From positions 24,468 to 75,398 of the forward strand of contig BMAT01005457.1 in NCBI GenBank assembly GCA_019649035.1: a stretch of DNA of 50,931 bases, written 5' to 3'. The notes under the pieces were generated by a model, which worked only from the letters and a program-made list of their open reading frames with translations, ran no database searches and was not told the DNA's origin. Positions 1-21,600 of this stretch are shown here, piece after piece (the first letter of the stretch is position 1; each line of letters opens with the position of its first letter). The position numbers were made by a program, and so were the translations under genes. Source of the DNA: Elysia marginata. Taxonomy: Eukaryota; Mollusca; Gastropoda; Plakobranchidae.

Positions 1-954
1 CATATTCTTGCCTGAGTCTAAAATTTTATAAGCAAGTAAGGTGAGGAGAGGGTTAAAATAAGTCTTTTTTTAAATTTGTGATAATGAATAAATGCTATTC
101 CTTTCCATTAGAATTATGGTAGCTTATTTAATTTTTAACCTTAACCATTAAAGAGAAATTTTTTACATTTGAAACTTTTAGATCAGTCGTGAGACATGTG
201 CAGAACAGGAGGCTGTTGCAGTGTTGCTTGCTCATTGTGAATGTTCTATCTTGTCTTCTCTTAATATCTTTGCATTGTGCAATTAGTTTACTGACGGGCA
301 GTGAAAGTAAAAAGAGAGCTTTTGTTTATAGAGAGTCTATTCAACTAAATCACAAAAAGTGCTTTACATGGGTTCCCTGACAGGACATTGCCAACCAAAA
401 AACCTTCTGAAATCACAGGCAAAAAAACTATTAAACTGCATAACTCCAGCATGCTGACAAGATCATTTACTGCCTATAGCTGGGTACTCAACTCCTGAGT
501 GAGGCAAAGAAATATGTGAGGAAGGTATTTTTTTTAACCTTTTGAGCTGTGCGCCTTAAGAAAGAAATGTGAAAACCCTGGGCCATTTAAAATGTTAGGG
601 CAGCTTCGTTGAGTTATTATAAAACCTTTACTTTGAGTTGTAATGACAAGGGAACTCATGGTATTTTTAAACTTACTGTGTATCTAACAATAGCAGCTAG
701 GCTGGTATTCCGGTCTCACTGACTCAAAGATTAAGGACTTCGCCACTTAGCCAAGCCAGGGCAGCAGAAATTGAACCCCAGATCTCTTGGTCCAAAAGCT
801 GTATGCTTTTTCTGTCCCACATGCAAGTTCAAGTACTCATAGAGAAAATCTTTTTTTGCATTTGATTCCTTTTTAAGCAGCCTAAATACTGTTAGAATTT
901 TTATGAGCATAAATGTAACTTCTTTTCTTCTAACTTTCATGTGTGTCAATTCAG
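1..954 (+). other. intron of SMURF gene, no exon recognised
   Basis: This stretch precedes the first recognisable SMURF exon and ends in a pyrimidine-rich tract and AG at 953-954. I looked for the preceding WW or linker exon and found none that I can support. It is therefore read as intron. The exons for the C2 domain and the first WW domains must lie before position 1. Confidence 0.7.
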
Positions 955-9618
<8,664 letters not shown>

Positions 9619-10197
9619 AAAACAGTGCCAGGCGGATGACTAGATAGTTGTAGCATCTGTTGAAACAAGAACAATGACTACCTGGTAGTCAACTGGATAG
9701 CTGTAACGCCTGTCAAGACAAGAAAAACGACTATCTGGATAGTTGTAGCAGCTGTCAAAGCAATGAGAACTAATTATATAGCCAACTGGATAGTTATAGT
9801 CAAGACAAGAATGAGAACTATCTGGATAGGTGTGTGGATAGTTGTAGCAGCTGTCAAGACGAACAAGAGCTCTGGATAACTGTTAGGATAGTTGTAGCAA
9901 CTGTGGAGACAACTAGGACCATCTGGATAAGCGAATGGATAGTTTAAGCAACTGTCAAGACAGGATAGTTGAAACAACTGATGAAACAAGAACGGAGTCT
10001 AAGGGGATTATTTACTGGATAATTGAAGCAACTGTGAAAAAATGGACAAGGACACTCAAGTTTTCTTCAGAATGTTTTGAAGGAACGCAACCAGCCTTAA
10101 ATTATTCTCAACTGATCAACCAATATATCAGAACATGTGTTAAGTGTCATCCTCTTGTTGTAAACTGTGTTCTGAAAGTTTTTTTACATAAAATAAA
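9619..10197 (+). other. SMURF 3' UTR with candidate polyadenylation signal
   Basis: This is the untranslated sequence after the SMURF stop codon. AATAAA occurs at 10192-10197, about 575 bases past the stop, and is the nearest good polyadenylation signal. Others downstream (for example near 13910) would give a much longer UTR. Open frames inside this stretch have no recognisable product. Confidence 0.6.
9635..10045 (+). repeat. degenerate minisatellite in the SMURF 3' UTR
   Basis: Roughly nine imperfect units of about 40-60 bases share the core GGATAGTTGTAGCAACTGTC followed by AAGACAAGAA and ACTATCTGGATAG. Copies start near 9645, 9695, 9738, 9788, 9835, 9888, 9938, 9963 and 10015. The array begins within 20 bases of the stop codon and would be transcribed in the UTR. 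Units differ by substitutions and small deletions. Confidence 0.8.
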
Positions 10198-13100
10198 ACC
10201 ACATGACGTAAAAGCCATCTGTGTTTAAGCTATTGCTTCCACCACAAGCTTATTATAGAGTAACATTTTCTTTATTGAGGGGGGGAGGGCATAATTTTTT
10301 TAGAAACAGACTTTTTAAAACGATTCTATGGTTTTGGCAACAAAATCTATCAAAAAAATTTTAAATAGAAGGGATCTTTTTTTTTAATCTGTATCTTTTA
10401 TAACTATCACTACATATTTGTATTTTAAATTTTTGCTTGGTCAACTTTTTAGATTTTTCTAACAATCTAAATTTAGCAAGTGTTTATTTTCTTGAGTATT
10501 TTGACAGTATATTAAAAAAACATTTTTATATCATTGCTTTCCCATTCTAGAATCATGATCCATTTCATGGTAGAATCCCTCTAAATGTCATACCTTTTCA
10601 TACAACCCTTTGCCTGCTACTGCTAAAACAAATATTATGCAAAGGGTAGATATTTTTATATCTTTCTCACCACCATCCTAAAAAATTTCAAGTTTCAACA
10701 AAGTTCAGTGTTGTTGTATTCTGTCTGCCTGAACAAGGTTTGAATGCAGCAGGAGAAACATGTGCTCTGTGTATCCTCTCATCCATGACTAGTTATAGCA
10801 TGCTAGATTGATGATGAATAAAGTTGGGTTGAATGATATATAAATCTTGACTGCTGTAAACATGTCCTTTTCGATAGAGAAATGAGAATACAGACCAAAC
10901 CTCTGAATTCGAATCTCAAAGTAATCTCAAAGTTTGACTTTTGCACAAGGGATCAGGTTTATTTTTCTGAATTATCCGTTCTATTACCAGTATAGGCACC
11001 TCCCTCTCTACCCTTTCCTTAATATAAAAGCACAAACACAAAGATACTAAGGGAAAAAAAGTATATCTATGTGGATTTTGGGAGGGTAACTTTGCTAAAT
11101 GGGTGTTTATCATAAGCCTGACATGATTTGAAGTAAGGAAACTGTTAGGGAACTGGACAGAGAACCTACTGTAGGCCACAATCTAAACTTCTAAGAAAAT
11201 TGAACTTTGTTAGATTGTTTTTACTCTTTGACTTTGTTAGAATGAGTCAAACCTTACACCTAGACACCTTTGAATTATGAGAATTCTAATCATAGGTTTC
11301 CATTGTACAAATTTTAGCATGAGAAGAATGTGTATGTCTCAAATTGTGTGATAACCTCAGGGTGGTTGTGTTGCTGGACAAAACTTCCTAGTGATCTAAA
11401 AGCCAGTGCCTTTATCTTGTGAACTTAAGTAAAACTTATTTCCCTTTCATTTCACCATCATTGCAATATATATAGTAAAAAAGTTACAAAACCAACATTA
11501 AAGTTGTGTACATTCAAAAAGCTTCCTGAGTGAGGGCTTGTGTAGCAGCAAGCAGCCTGTTTGTCTTGTTAGAACTCTGCACTCAGTGCATCCATGCATG
11601 GTTTTATATGTTTTACAGCAATTATAAATTCTGTTTTCATATGTAAGTTTTAAAAAGATGATATATGTTGAGCCACTAGTCCAAGTGAGTTGGATTTTTC
11701 AGTTGTTGAAGTTCAGTACTACAGTTTTATTTCTGAGATTCCAAGTGTTAAAAATTGCATGAAATTACAGTAATTTTCTGAAACAGTTTGATTTTTGGAT
11801 AGTTTTGTCCTTAAAAATGTCTAGAGTCCAGATATTTTTTTCCCTTTCCTTTTTTTCAAATTTAAACTGCCATGGTCTGCCCCATCACAACTGACTGCAA
11901 GAAAAATGTCTCACAATCTGTCCAAACAACGGCAAAATTTTAATTGAGAAAATGGCTTTTGAGAGGAAATTTTTCCTCCTTTCTGATGTATTTTATATCA
12001 AAAGAACTTATATCTCCTCTCAAAGTTAAAGTGTTGCGATTTCCATGCAATTTCTAAAATTTGGAAGCTCTGAAAAAAGCATTGTTCAAAACATCAACAA
12101 TTTGTTTGTGGAAATTGCCACATCCGACTCATTTGGACTGGTTGCAAGATGAATGTTTGAACCATCTTAAAACCACTTTATAAATGATGACTTTGGTAAA
12201 CAAGTTTGTATCTGAATGAAGTTTTTAAATGGAAGTGAAGTCAAGCTCGTCTTGTCTCAGTTGTTGTGTATGGTGAAATAAAGAGTGTAAGAAAAATCCT
12301 CTATGAAAATGGCAATGCTGCTCGTGCATACTTTGTAAATAAATGACACAAAAAAATTTGCACATCCCGGCATCCTGTTTTTTTGTTGTTTTTTTTACCT
12401 TTAACAATTTTTTTTTCTTCCTCTGGAGTTGATGCCATGGTTTCTGTCAATATTGTTTTTTTAATTCAGTACCGGTTTCTAGGATATTGAATTTTTTTTT
12501 TTTATAATTTAGCCTCATCTAATATTTTTTATTGTGTATCACAGAATGTTTTCATTTTTTTGGAAATGTTTGTACAGATGTTTATGAAAAACGTTAGGAA
12601 GGCTACCTAACATAAAACAATTTCGATTTAAGACGTATTCACCAATAAAAGCATGTAGCTATTCCAGAATCAAAACATGTAGCTTTAATAGTGTTGTGGT
12701 ACATGAAATTTTTAGGGAGCAGATGACATTGAGTTTTGGCATCAAATTATACTTGTCCCTTGCTCCAGTTCAAGTGAGATCATGTTGGCCTGAAGTGTTT
12801 TTGCAATTTCACCTCTTTTTGAGGACTTATTTATGAAATGATTATAAGATAAATCTGCAGGCAGAGATTTAAAGGTGTCAGAGAAAATTTAAAATATCAC
12901 TTACAGAAACTGTCCATGGAGAATTTTCTAATTTATAGTCCAAAAGGTAGACAGGTTATGAGATATAGGTTTAATTTGCTTTAAAAATAATTTGTGATAA
13001 AATTTCCATCACTATATTCATCTGATGTTTCACAACAATAAGCAAGTATTGGTGTGGTCACAGATAAGAGCTCAAAACTTAGGTTGTGCAAAGGGATTTT

Positions 13101-15174
13101 TTAAAAAAAGGCCCAACTGCCTTTTGCTCTGTATTAAAGTGCAATGTTACCAAGGAAAAGATGTGAAACAAAAACCACATTTTTTTCTTTTCCTCAATCT
13201 ACCCTGTAAGTTACTATAGCTAGAAACTTTAGTGGATGGGAGAAAATTGATCATCTTTGTCACTTGTGTATTCTAAAAAAAGCACTACTTTCAAATTATC
13301 TATCCAGATATGTTGGGAGCGTCTTACCATATTCACAATCACTCCAAATGAGTTAGATGTTGCAATTTTCACTTAAGGTGTTATTTTGAACTATGCATTT
13401 TTCTGAGCTTTTATTTGAAAATATCAAATAATGAGGAATAAATTATTTTCAAAAAGTTTTCTCAAGTTGAAATTGTTGCTGTCAAACTCATTTTGAGTGA
13501 TCCTGAAACCATATTTTATTTTAAAGAAAAATAGTAGTTGTGTTGAGAGAGTGTGGGTTTTTTTACTATTTATTGCATGTGTGAGTATATTTTTGTTTTT
13601 GTAAGATAAATCATGATCTGCATTATTTTATAACAAACTGATGTACTATAGAAAGATCTTTCTTGAAAATTTATATAAATACAGTATAACTAAACCTGAA
13701 GTGTTTGAATTTCTTTCACTGGGATGTAACAGAGTGTGAAGAACAAGATAGAGTGTGCAGCTGAGAATGACTTGAGTTTTGGAAGCACTTAGTGGAATCT
13801 TCCAATTCTACATTATTGATAAATGATTTAGATTCAGATGTTAACAAGAAGTGACATTTTGCTACCCTCTAGGTCTTTAGAACGTTCTAATGCTGTATAT
13901 TTATATGTAAATAAAATTTTTACAGGATTTTTTTCAGATATTGAGGAGAAGGGGCATAAATTAACTTCCTAGTCCTAAAATTTCCTACATTCCATTTATT
14001 TGCAGTAGTTGCAAAAGAACTCTACATTGGTGGTCCTGCTGAAGCAATTTATATTTCAGAACAGTTTGCTTATAATGATGCATTTAGGAAATTTAAAGAG
14101 CTTTTTGGTTAATGAATTTGTTGGTGGGGCTTTCTTTTAAAAAAAAGTTCTTTGGCCTGTCATGAGTGATCTCAGAAAATCTTAAAGTTTAACTTTTTAT
14201 TTAATTAAAAAGAGAAAATAATTTAATAACTAGAAGAGGTACTTTTCCCTTTGGAAATTCAAAGTACATCCTGAGTTGGAAATTGCAGCAATCTGGTTGG
14301 CTTACTAGAATATAACAATCTTCACTATAATGCAAAGACACTCATGTTGATTTTATCACAAACGTATCAAAAAGTGTTTTAACTAATGTGCAATACAACC
14401 AGAAATGGTTTCTTCTACAGCCTGTGAAGCAACCAATTTCCACATGTAGATCTAAATGTAAACACCTGCTGTTTCCATTTTGATAGCTTTCAGTTATAAA
14501 AAACTACACCTTTCCTGTCTGCTTTTGAATTTCTATTAGAAATTCATTCATGCGCCCTGTCTTTGAGTTGTTTGTTACAATAGTCTTTACTCTTTGACTC
14601 TCCATAAACATTTTCCCGGTAGAACTCAAAAAATTCAGGAGTGAATCCTCGACCAAACGGACATGATTCAGTTATTTCAAGGAGCATCCAGATCTAACCC
14701 TACATCAAGAATGAAGAACTGACTAGATGTAGTAATCTAGTATACAGCGCACACATCCTGTAATTTGAGGCAACCTTTAGGATTTTGGCCTGCGCATAGC
14801 AAATAAGAACGCGTTCAGGCCAAATGAGGCCTTAAAAAGGCCATAAAAAAGACCGAACCTCAATGGACGCCTGTGTAGTGGATGGCTAGCTTAAGATTTC
14901 TCACGCCTTGGCTGAGCAGTATAGTGGTCAAATAGATGTTAATGTTATGTCCATTTCGCACCAGAAGTCTAAAAGCATGCCAATACATTTTTGTTTATCA
15001 GTTTATATGGTGTCCATGTATTTAAGTAAACTTGCTGAATTTGGAAAACTAAAGTAAAAATGTAATAATAGCCAAGGATTTCAAAGCAACTTCATAAACT
15101 GCCCAATGTAATTTAAAAAATACCATAAAAGGAAAAGGAACTTGAAATACAGATCAAACAATTTTCAAAGAAAC
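10198..15174. other. intergenic or long 3' UTR region, no gene seen
   Basis: This AT-rich sequence lies between the 3' ends of two convergent genes. I see no open frame that resembles a protein. It includes the inverted-repeat element at 11673-12144, a similar but weaker pair near 13337-13500, and a locally less AT-rich stretch at about 14750-14920 that I cannot assign. Several AATAAA hexamers could serve as alternative SMURF 3' ends. Confidence 0.6.
11673..12144. mobile_element. putative non-autonomous DNA element with 23-base terminal inverted repeats
   Basis: The left end (11673-11695) and the reverse complement of the right end (12122-12144) agree at 19 of 23 bases around a core AGTCCAAATGAGTCGGAT. 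No coding capacity is visible. Related half-ends occur at about 13350, 19710, 21100 and 45600, so the family is dispersed through the window. A target site duplication is not clear. Confidence 0.6.
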
Positions 15175-15180
15175 TTTATT
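15175..15180 (-). terminator. candidate polyadenylation signal of the first DAGL gene
   Basis: TTTATT on the plus strand reads AATAAA on the minus strand, about 270 bases past the DAGL stop codon. It is the nearest clear signal downstream of that stop. Use in vivo is inferred. Confidence 0.5.
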
Positions 15181-15447
15181 GTTGAGAATTATTTCCATTT
15201 TGAGAGTAATATTCAGAAATGTTAGAAGCAGAGAAAACCAATAAAAAATACTTATAAAAAATTAACCTTTCCCTTTCTCTAGCTCTCTTTTTCTGTCTCT
15301 TTATCTATATCTCCCTATCTATTTTTCCTTCTCTCTGTCTGATACTACTAGTACTACCTACAAAAATATGGTTATTTCTTTGCTTGAAACAAACTGAAGC
15401 TTATCCAGTTGTGGTGCCCTCAGTGTCTAGGACTGTGTTTTCTGGAA

Positions 15448-15619
15448 CTATTCATATTGAGTCGGCCTGACCCCATGAGCCACCACATGCTCCAGGGCGT
15501 GAAGGATGTTACCAGGTAGGTGGTCACTCAACATCGAGCTGGACATCCTGATCTCATCAAATGAGTTATTGTATTTCCAAATAGCCCTGTAGAGGGGCTG
15601 ATCTGAGCAACACCCACGC
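15448..15619 (-). CDS. DAGLB: DAGL gene 1, exon 14 with catalytic histidine and stop
   Basis: The acceptor CCACATGCAG precedes 15619 and the stop TAG is at 15450-15448. It encodes [38 protein letters not shown] and a short tail ending PTQYE. His647 in SDHLP completes the triad. The length (172) equals that of the last exon of gene 2. The short tail fits a beta-type enzyme. Confidence 0.95.
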
Positions 15620-18600
15620 CTGCATGTGGATAGGAGAGAAGAAAAAGAGAACAGCTTGGAACTGGAAGTTGAAAAGTAGAGCAGCGAGTAGCAGATATAT
15701 GTACATGTTCCGTATTTACTGATATTATACAGTTATCAAAACCTCAAAAATTTGTGCAACCACATAAATCAAATAACCGAATATCTGGCGATCAGTTAAA
15801 AATGTGAAATTAATGTTCATATTTGAAAGCTTTTATAACAGTGCAGTTTTTTAAAGCTTCTAAATAAAAATAACTTGAATTATGAAGAGCTAATTATTCA
15901 TAGACTAAGTATACAAATTTTTAGGATTATTTTTTACCAATCCCTGGCATATGACTAACATTGAGAAAGAGACCATTGCAAGTTAATAACAAAAAAATAA
16001 GATTCTAATCTAGAGCAAACTGACAGTGCGAAGTTAAAACATTCATCTACAAACAAATTGATAATGCTAAGAGTAACAAAATAACAAAGGCAGCCCACCT
16101 GTTGTCCTCTCTCACAAGATGCAGAATTGTTCCAGGCATTACAAGTGGCCAGTGCTCTCTTCCCACATCAGCAAGGTCTGTCTCGACTCTGTGTAGAGAT
16201 TCCTGCATCACACGACACCATGAGAAAGGTTGATGATTAGAATATTTGTGGACAGCATTGCAAAGTTAGTCAAGCTGCAGTGATATTTACAAAGAGAAAA
16301 TTGGTATATACTGTCAAAGTGTCAATTTGACAACCTTTATGGTAATATTAATACTATTGAAAGTAGATGATGTATTTTACATAAAACAATGTAGATAATG
16401 GCTGCAAACAGAATATTAAATTAGGTAATTAGTGATCTTTAGTTCGTTATAATGTAAAATTTTCATCCCATATTTTTACTTTTTTTTACAAAGAGTAGTT
16501 TTCACTGATGCAAGGTCTTCCAAATACAATAACTTGGATCATCATCAAAATATGAAAACAATTCTATCACTGCCATAAGGTGTTAATAGTAAAATAATCT
16601 GTCTTCGAATGTCAAAATTCTAAAATTAGACTCATTTTGTGATGTTACTTTTTTCTCGAGTATAAAAACAAGTTGGGTTATTTTTCATTTTGTAAAATTG
16701 TAGACCAACAAAATATTGAAGGTTATCTAAGTTTAAAACAGACCAGTTCAGGTTGTTAGAAAGGTGAGAAAAAAGGAAACAAAAATATGAATAAGAGATT
16801 TGAGGAAGCAAAAAAAAGATAAATCATCAAAATGTGCATGAAAAATTCTTGAAAGATTTAAAATAATTATTTCTTTGCTTAAATTTCCACTTCAATTAAG
16901 TAATGAATTTGATGGTTTTTGTTTTGGGCCTGGCAATATAAAGATAAGTGAAAATGGTAGACAAATGAGGCCTTTTTATATTTATTTTTTAAAAACGATT
17001 GAATGGGAAAAATTTGTTTAGTTATATAGCAAAAATGTACATACCTCTAACCTGTGATACACCTGTCAATGGAAATTAGAAACCTTGAATTATTGAAAAA
17101 GTCCATTTTAATGCTCGTAATTTCCAAACTTGCAAAGTTTCAGCTTTTGATATCTTTAAAAACTCTTTAAGAAACAAAATGAAATAAAACCTGATGTGTT
17201 ATTTACAAATGTTACAAACATAAAAAAATAGATAATTTTGTCCCTTTGAGGCATGAAACAAAAACCTGCACTTATGACAATACCTAGTTTATATTCACAG
17301 TTCCAAAAGTCAGAACACTTTAAACAGGATTAAAGCATAAGTTGACCTTCAAGATTAGCTGTCCTTTACCTGCATACTTTGCGTGTCATCCTCTCCGTTA
17401 TACCTTTGTCCTCGTGCGGCAGCCAGTAAGGATTGTCGCGAGGTGCGAGATTTTCCTAAAGTGCACCAACAACACAGGAAGCGTAGCCAACCTGTTGCCA
17501 GAATTTGGTACTAGGACAAAATTTTTAAAAGAATGGAAATTTAAACTTGCTTTCCAGCCCTTGGTAGACCAACAATTGGGAAATAGGAATTGCATTTACA
17601 ATACTCTCAGACTCATGATTTAAATCTTTGTGAATGTTTTTCTTTTCATTCTGTTCCTATTCTAATTTTTTGTTTTGTATTGAAAGAATAGTTTAATGTT
17701 AGATATTAACAGAAAAAGGAGCATTTCATAGTTTTTTAATAAAATTGTAAAGAATGATGGGCTTGTTCAGAGTTAGTTATGTAGTAAAGAAAGTATTAAC
17801 TTTTAATCATCCTCAGAGCTTAAAGACCACCTAAGTTGTATGACTACAAGCTACTCCTAGCAAAGGATATTTGGTATTCAAATAAAATCTAATGTCCAAA
17901 AGCTCACTTAAAAAGTTCTACATTGAGACAAACCTTTGGCATGTCAGTTTCCATCAAAGCTCGCATGACATCCAGCTTGAGTTGAGTGAGAGTGTACGTG
18001 TTTGTCCTAGCTATCATGTCTGAGCCAAGCGTTGCCGAGCAGATAAAGTTTTCAGTATAATGAGCTAAATTTGGACTGGAGGGTGCAAAAGGTAAAATGC
18101 AGAAATCTTATCAATAACCCTTGGAAAATTTCATCTAAAAAATAGATAAAAATATTAAGTGGAATTTATAAAATGCCACCCTTTTTTCTATTTTTTTATT
18201 TTTCTTTCTTTTTTTTTTTACAAATAAAACTTATTATACAACAACCATTGCTGTTACATTACACAATGGGTCATTCCAATGCTAACATTAACAAAAGAAA
18301 TTATGATGACCATTATAATATTAATAATAAAAATAATACAAACAATAGGTATAGTCCAAAGCAACGATGGTAATTTTAGTAAATTAATATCATAATTCTA
18401 ACATTATTCACATGTGATAACCCTAACAATGGTAATACCTGTGGTGGTAGTATTAAAGAATCACTATACATTTACGGAACAAGTTGGACCATCTAAAATT
18501 ATATTTACAATAGTGACAATGATGGTCTTGATGATTTTCAGCCACCGTAACTAAAATGATAATGATGATTATGATGGGTATGATAATGGTGATGAGATGG

Positions 18601-21600
18601 ATGATGATGATGATGATTAAACGCTAATTATGGCGATGTCCATAATGATGTTAATGATAATAAAATAATGAATGTCATAAACCGATGATGAGGTTTGTGG
18701 ATGATGCCATTGAATATATCTGGGAAATGTATCGTAACAAAAACAGTAATGGCAACCAAGCAGTACATGATGATGGGATGATAAAACCCTTGTCAAATGA
18801 TGGTGAAATCGTTGGTCATTACAACTAAAATTGCCATAGCAAGGATAAGGATGATTATTTGGCTCAAAAACAGCTGAACAAATTTATGCTCAGGCTGGTA
18901 TATATTAAAATGACTATGATGAAGTTGAGAAGTGGCACGATACTACCATACTTGCTATATCCATATTGGTAATGACCTTACATGACTGCTTTGAGTAGGG
19001 ATTGTGCCACACTTATTTTTAATGTCACTGACATCCAAAAACCTTTGTTTATGACTTAAGCGAAATTAATAACGTAAATGTCATCTATACGTATGGATGG
19101 AAGGAGACTGCCTGGGATTGACATAACCAAAGGACTGACCAAAATCAAAATGCAAACTTGAATTTCTAAAAAAAATAGCCATTTTTTTTTCTCTTAGGGC
19201 AGATTTTTAAGAAATATGAAAAGCTTAGACATTTTTTAATCTCCTCACAAGATACTTTTGAGTGTACCATAATGAATTTTAAGAGAAAATCTTGGCAAGT
19301 TTATATTTTGATGAAGGACTATTCAACATTAACAAATCTGCTATTAACTTTCCTTGATTAAGCAATTCCACCATTACCTCACAGAGCAACGCATGGGTGA
19401 AAAGGCATAGCAAACCAGGTTTGGGTATTCTTGCTTCAACAGAATTGCTAAAATAGATGCAACACCAGAACCAAGACTATGGCCTGTTATCACAAGTTTA
19501 GCTTCCCCCTGTAAAAAAAAACACCAGCTAAAGTATACTCATCACAAGCTACCCAGTTTTGTTTTGCAATATAGTTTAAATCAAAAGGAGCCCTAGTATC
19601 TTTGCACTAAGTTGTAATAAATTCATGCAATTTAAGATTCAAAAGCTAAGAGAATGAGAATGGAGAGCTCAAAATATTAATGCCTTGTGATGCAAAACTA
19701 GTCACCTTGGACTCATTTGGACTGGTTACGAGGTATGAGTTGATGCTGCAAATTCACATTGAAAGGTGATGGTACACAAATGTTTTAATGGGCTCCAAAT
19801 TTCTTAAAGCTGCTTGGAATTATAATCTAAAGAATTTTTTCTTTGTAATAAAAACAGTAAAAGTAAAAACTTTCCACATTCAAATTTGTGAAAACTTTTT
19901 TGGACTCGTTTCAAGACATTTTAAAATCAAATTTTAAGGCTTCTCATCTTGTTACAAAGAATAAAATCAAATTCATTTTAAGAAGGTAATCTCGTTTCTG
20001 ATAAGTCTGAAGGTTCTAGGCCTGTAGTCACAACACTGTAGTAACATACGTCTGACGTTAGCTTAGTTGCAAATTAGCTAGCCGGTGTTTAAAGTCAGGC
20101 TCTACGCCGCATGCAAAACAGTCATGCAGGCCCGCCATCTAGCTATTACAGACTTATCTTCATTACAGGGCGCAAGAGCCATCACACATGCGCAAAATCA
20201 GTTCCTGTTACTTTTCCCTTTCGTTTCCATGGTTCATCAGCTTGGCGCTCGTGTTGTAGACCGTAACGCCCGATGCCAGCCTCATGTTGGCACGAGAAAT
20301 TTACATCCCCCTGGCTAGAGCCTGATCTAACATTGACATGCAAAAGAGCCTTCTTACTTCGGGGGCGGCAAACCTGTCATTTTTTTCTCTAAAGTTGAAT
20401 GACGAGCCGATCAACTTTGCCTACAGTTTTTTTGCAGCTGTTTGTTCATTTTTCTTTGTTACTTTAACTAGTCTATTCAGGACATCGCTGATTATTCTGA
20501 CCATTGTTTATTTATCAACTGTTTTCCATTAAGTTGTTATAATTAAGGCTGTCAATATGGTTGAGCTTTTTTTTACCACGGAAGAATCTTTCTTGTCTGA
20601 GACTAACAGCCCACCGCTGTATCGAGCCCATGGACTTCAATGATCGAGCCACATCAGTCGCCGTTGCTTGTTTACATAGCTTTGTCGCGAGTTACACGAC
20701 CGTTTGAGGCCATGCAAGTTCAATTTAGTAAGTCGGCACTTTACGTTGTGCTTAGCGCTAGTAGCTGCTTGTGCATACCGAGAGGTACGTCTAACTAAAA
20801 TGATTTCGACGGGCCTCTAAATTTACTATGGTGTTGTGACTGCAGGGCCTAACTAACCTATTGATGGTTTATTATATTTAGCCTGTTGAAAATTTGTTCA
20901 TTAAGTAACTTGTCACGCGTCCACGGTAATTAAGTCTGAAATTTTGTTATTCAGAAAGTGCCATTTAAAAGCCTTTTTCCTCTTCTCATCAACATGATTT
21001 TGATCTTTTAACAAAACACTGATAATTTCATGGAATTCGATATGTTTGGTGATGCCTGGAAAAATGTCTCGACTAAAACTTTTGAAGCTGAAAATTCGAC
21101 ATCCGACTCATTTGGCTTGCCCTTGAGAGGGAGACATTTAGTTTGAAGGCATGTTCATTACGTATTAAACCTATTGAAGGTTTGTTTTTTATGTTACCTA
21201 ATCTACTTGTAAAATACCCGTAACTCTGCAGGCTCAGTAAACAATGTAAGAAAAAACTCACCACCAGTTAAAAGTTCCCTTTCTTTTTGTCCTCATATGT
21301 TTTATCCATTTATCTATATCACATTTTTCTTGTTCTTTCCTCAGGCTTATCTTTTTGCCTGTCTCATTCTTTCTAGATTATCATTCAACGCCTTTTTATT
21401 TATTTATTTTTTTTATCTCTCTTATACTAAACCCTTTTTTCTCTTCCTTTGTATCCTAGTCTATTTCTATACCTCTACCCCTCCCTTCTCTGTCTTTCCT
21501 ATCTGTTTCTTTCTCTCTTGTCTTACCTTCTCTTTTGCCCCAAATCTGAGTTTCTAATGCAAGATTATCTTGACAGGTGTAGAAATAGATCTATGGTTGT

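Noticed and set aside
730-845. Possible tRNA-like B box (GGGGTTCAATTTCT on the minus strand at 766-779)
   Set aside because: No A box or stem structure could be found at the right distance; it may be an old SINE relic but is not supportable.
9935-10228. 97-codon open frame after SMURF
   Set aside because: It lies in the 3' UTR minisatellite and matches nothing recognisable.
17342-17623. 93-codon plus-strand open frame
   Set aside because: It is the antisense of DAGL gene 1 exon 12, whose minus-strand translation aligns with the matching exon of gene 2.
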